Source: an uncultured Maribacter sp. (GTDB taxonomy: Bacteria > Bacteroidota > Bacteroidia > Flavobacteriales > Flavobacteriaceae). From it: a DNA stretch of 7,744 nucleotides. Position numbers and translations under genes: made by a program. Shown here one piece after another: positions 6,223 to 7,744 of the stretch. The notes under the pieces were generated by a model that searched no databases, was not told where the DNA came from, and was given only the letters and a program-made list of their open reading frames with translations. Where the stretch lies: NCBI GenBank assembly GCA_905479535.1, contig CAJQMW010000077.1:1-7744 (forward strand), in the 5' to 3' direction. The stretch's first letter is position 1. Every line of letters begins with the position of its first letter.

Positions 6223-7182
6223 ATGCCCCTCCTAAATTCCAACTACAATCCTCCCTTTTTATTCAAAAATGGACATCTGTCCACAATCTATGCCGGACTG
6301 GTACGAAAGGTACCTGGGCTGGATCAGCAAAGAGAACGGATCATCCTTGCTGATGGCGATTTCTTGGATTTAGACTGGAGTTATCCAAATAACCCAACAG
6401 ATAAGGTAGTTATCCTTTTACATGGCCTGGAGGGGAATGCGCAACGCGCCTACATGAAAGGAAGTGCAAAGGCCTTTGTTACTGCTGGCTACGACGTGTG
6501 TGCGGTAAATTTTAGGGGATGTAGTGGCACATCCAATATAGCTTATAGGTCATATCATTCTGGAGCAACGGAGGATTTGATCGAAATTTTAAACCATATA
6601 TTATCGTCGGATAAATACTCCAAATGCTACCTAAAAGGCTTTAGTCTTGGTGGTAATCTAATTTTAAAATATTTGGGTGAGGGCAACTCTGTTCCTCACC
6701 AAATAAAAGGCGCCGTTGCCATATCGGCTCCTTGTCAATTAGCGGATTCACTAACCCAATTATTGACGCTAAAAAACATTGCCTACGCCAAAAGATTCAA
6801 AAAGAACCTTATCCAAAAATTAAGGGCAAAACAGGAATTGTTTCCGGAGATGATTTCAGATTCCGATATTGAAAACATTATTACTTTAAAAGATTTCGAT
6901 GATATCTATACCAGCAAGGCGCATGGTTTTGCCGATGCCATGGATTATTACAAGCAGTGTAGCTCTTTGCAATTCCTTCCCAGCTTAAACATTCCTGCCC
7001 TAATCATAAATGCCCAAAACGATTCATTTTTAGGAGAAGCTTGTTATCCTTTTGAAGAAGCCAAATATAGTGAGCATGTTTATCTTGAGGTTCCAAAATA
7101 CGGCGGTCATGTAGGATTTTATGGGCACGAAAATGTTACCTATGCCGAACGAAGGGCCGTAGATTTTTTCGCTGGCCTTTAA
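6223..7182 (+). CDS. yheT: YheT-family alpha/beta hydrolase
   Basis: A 319-residue alpha/beta hydrolase of the YheT/UPF0017 (AB-hydrolase, ABHD1/3-related) family. It has the family's N-terminal FLFKNGHLSTIYAGLVR (12-28), a degenerate DGDFLDLDW strand, the oxyanion-type HGLEGN (67-72), NFRGCSGTSN (96-105), and the nucleophile elbow GFSLGGN with S141. The rest of a complete catalytic triad is D267 in NAQNDSFL and H296 in GGHVGF. No signal peptide or membrane helix is evident. Members are uncharacterised esterases or lipid-active hydrolases; the substrate is unknown. The ATG at 6223 is followed directly by the conserved N-terminus. A 6-base inverted repeat (ATAAAC/GTTTAT, 6199-6221) lies just before the start, but it is AT-rich and may mean nothing. 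It is codirectional with the bestrophin gene, with no functional link visible. Confidence 0.92.
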   Translation: MPLLNSNYNPPFLFKNGHLSTIYAGLVRKVPGLDQQRERIILADGDFLDLDWSYPNNPTDKVVILLHGLEGNAQRAYMKGSAKAFVTAGYDVCAVNFRGCSGTSNIAYRSYHSGATEDLIEILNHILSSDKYSKCYLKGFSLGGNLILKYLGEGNSVPHQIKGAVAISAPCQLADSLTQLLTLKNIAYAKRFKKNLIQKLRAKQELFPEMISDSDIENIITLKDFDDIYTSKAHGFADAMDYYKQCSSLQFLPSLNIPALIINAQNDSFLGEACYPFEEAKYSEHVYLEVPKYGGHVGFYGHENVTYAERRAVDFFAGL

Positions 7183-7208
7183 CTTGTGTTAAGGGTTTTT
7201 ATAGATTT

Positions 7209-7226
7209 TGTATCTTAAACGATACA
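7209..7226. promoter_or_regulatory. Perfect dyad TGTATC-N6-GATACA, CRP/FNR-like operator candidate
   Basis: The two six-base arms are exact reverse complements around a TTAAAC spacer. The size and symmetry suit a dimeric CRP/FNR-type regulator, though the half-site is neither the E. coli CRP (TGTGA) nor FNR (TTGAT) sequence. Its centre, 7217.5, would be at -41.5 if transcription began at 7259, the start predicted by the box at 7248-7255. That is the classic class II activator position. A further imperfect pair, TGTTAAGGG (7187-7195) and CCCCTAACA (7227-7235), flanks it, so the region could also fold as a bulged hairpin. The binding protein is unknown. Confidence 0.45.
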
Positions 7227-7247
7227 CCCCTAACAAATAAAAATTCC

Positions 7248-7255
7248 TATCTTAG
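7248..7255 (+). promoter_or_regulatory. Probable -7 box (TATCTTAG) of the cytochrome c gene
   Basis: This matches TAnnTTTG except at the seventh base. No TTG lies at -33, as expected for a promoter that depends on an activator. The dyad at 7209-7226 sits in that place. A start near 7259 gives a leader of about 33 bases, ending in A-rich sequence (AAATAAATAAAATTGAACAAC) without a Shine-Dalgarno site, listed here only by its range 7271-7291. Confidence 0.35.
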
Positions 7256-7291
7256 TCTTTCCATAATGCGAAATAAATAAAATTGAACAAC

Positions 7292-7744
7292 ATGCGAAAA
7301 CTACTCACATTATTAGCCTTAAGTGCCTTGGTGGTAAGCTGCGGCGAAAAGAAAGAAGAAAAGAAAGAAGGTTTTGAAATTACCCGGACAAAAAAAGAGG
7401 TTAAATCGGCGGATACTTCGGTAGACGTGCCCGTGGACATGGACAATAAGGGAGTAGGGCCAATTACCTCGGTTACCTTTGCAGACGAAATAGATGGGGA
7501 TATGGCTGCAGCGGGTCAGGAGAAATATCAAGCGATTTGTATCGCCTGCCATATGGCGGAGCAACGCATGATCGGCCCAGCTTTAAAAGGTGTTTACGAG
7601 CGCAGAAGTCCGGAGTGGGTCATGAATATGATTTTGAATCCCGATGGTATGCTTAAAGAAGATCCCATTGCAAAAGCACTGTTGAAAGAGTATAACAATG
7701 CTATTATGATAAACCAAAACCTTACAGAAGAAGAGGCTCGCAAC
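7292..7744 (+). CDS. Lipoprotein mono-haem cytochrome c, 3' end outside the window
   Basis: The frame is open from ATG 7292 to the edge (151 codons, no stop). The N-terminus MRKLLTLLALSALVVSC is a lipoprotein signal with a VVSC lipobox and lipidated C17. It is followed by a charged GEKKEEKKE linker and a low-complexity region to about residue 70. The haem site is CIACH (83-87). M139 in AIMINQNLTEEEA is the likely distal axial ligand, shortly before the usual C-terminal helix, so little of the protein should be missing. IGPALKGVYERRSPEWV is typical of flavobacterial small cytochromes c. It would be anchored in the periplasm or on the outer membrane and pass electrons to a terminal reductase. 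From memory, close relatives stand beside clade II nosZ in flavobacteria, suggesting nitrous oxide respiration; that is inference, since no nos gene is inside the window. Confidence 0.9.
   Translation, partial: MRKLLTLLALSALVVSCGEKKEEKKEGFEITRTKKEVKSADTSVDVPVDMDNKGVGPITSVTFADEIDGDMAAAGQEKYQAICIACHMAEQRMIGPALKGVYERRSPEWVMNMILNPDGMLKEDPIAKALLKEYNNAIMINQNLTEEEARN

Overview
The window looks like a chromosomal segment of a marine-type member of the Flavobacteriaceae (Bacteroidota). The reasons are moderate AT richness, A-rich leaders without clear Shine-Dalgarno sites, -7 boxes resembling the Bacteroidota TAnnTTTG element, and protein families typical of that group. There is no rRNA, tRNA, insertion sequence, phage gene or CRISPR array. 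No gene-free stretch is longer than about 110 bases. The assignment rests on recognition only; no database was searched.

Layout, left to right. The tail of an unrecognised plus-strand gene (1-213) ends one base before the stop of a minus-strand DinB-family protein (215-670, TTG start). Divergent from that is a plus-strand pair whose stop and start codons overlap by one base: a Spx/ArsC-like thioredoxin-fold protein (757-1107) and a ten-helix EamA/DMT permease (1107-2021). A separate plus-strand nitronate monooxygenase (2129-3103) follows, with its own probable -7 box.

Convergent to it is a two-gene minus-strand unit: a small bacterial UBP-type zinc finger protein (4791-5069) and, four bases after its stop, a three-part flavoprotein (3137-4786). 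The flavoprotein is built of a cNMP-binding-like domain, a glutaredoxin-like fold and a thioredoxin-reductase-like domain. Both places where a redox CxxC would normally sit have lost their cysteines. This is the most intriguing unit in the window.

Divergent from the zinc finger gene is a plus-strand bestrophin-like channel (5152-6168), then a YheT-type alpha/beta hydrolase (6223-7182). The window ends inside a lipoprotein mono-haem cytochrome c (7292 to the edge). Ahead of it lies a perfect TGTATC-N6-GATACA dyad, placed where a CRP/FNR-type activator would bind. From memory, this cytochrome resembles those next to clade II nitrous oxide reductase genes in flavobacteria, so the sequence beyond the right edge may be a nos cluster.

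A nearly identical 14/15-base motif, TGTTGCGAAAA(A)CCA, lies upstream of both redox-related units (Spx/ArsC-like and UBP/flavoprotein), facing the same way relative to each. It could be a shared operator. Most other genes here are ordinary housekeeping or accessory functions with no obvious common pathway.
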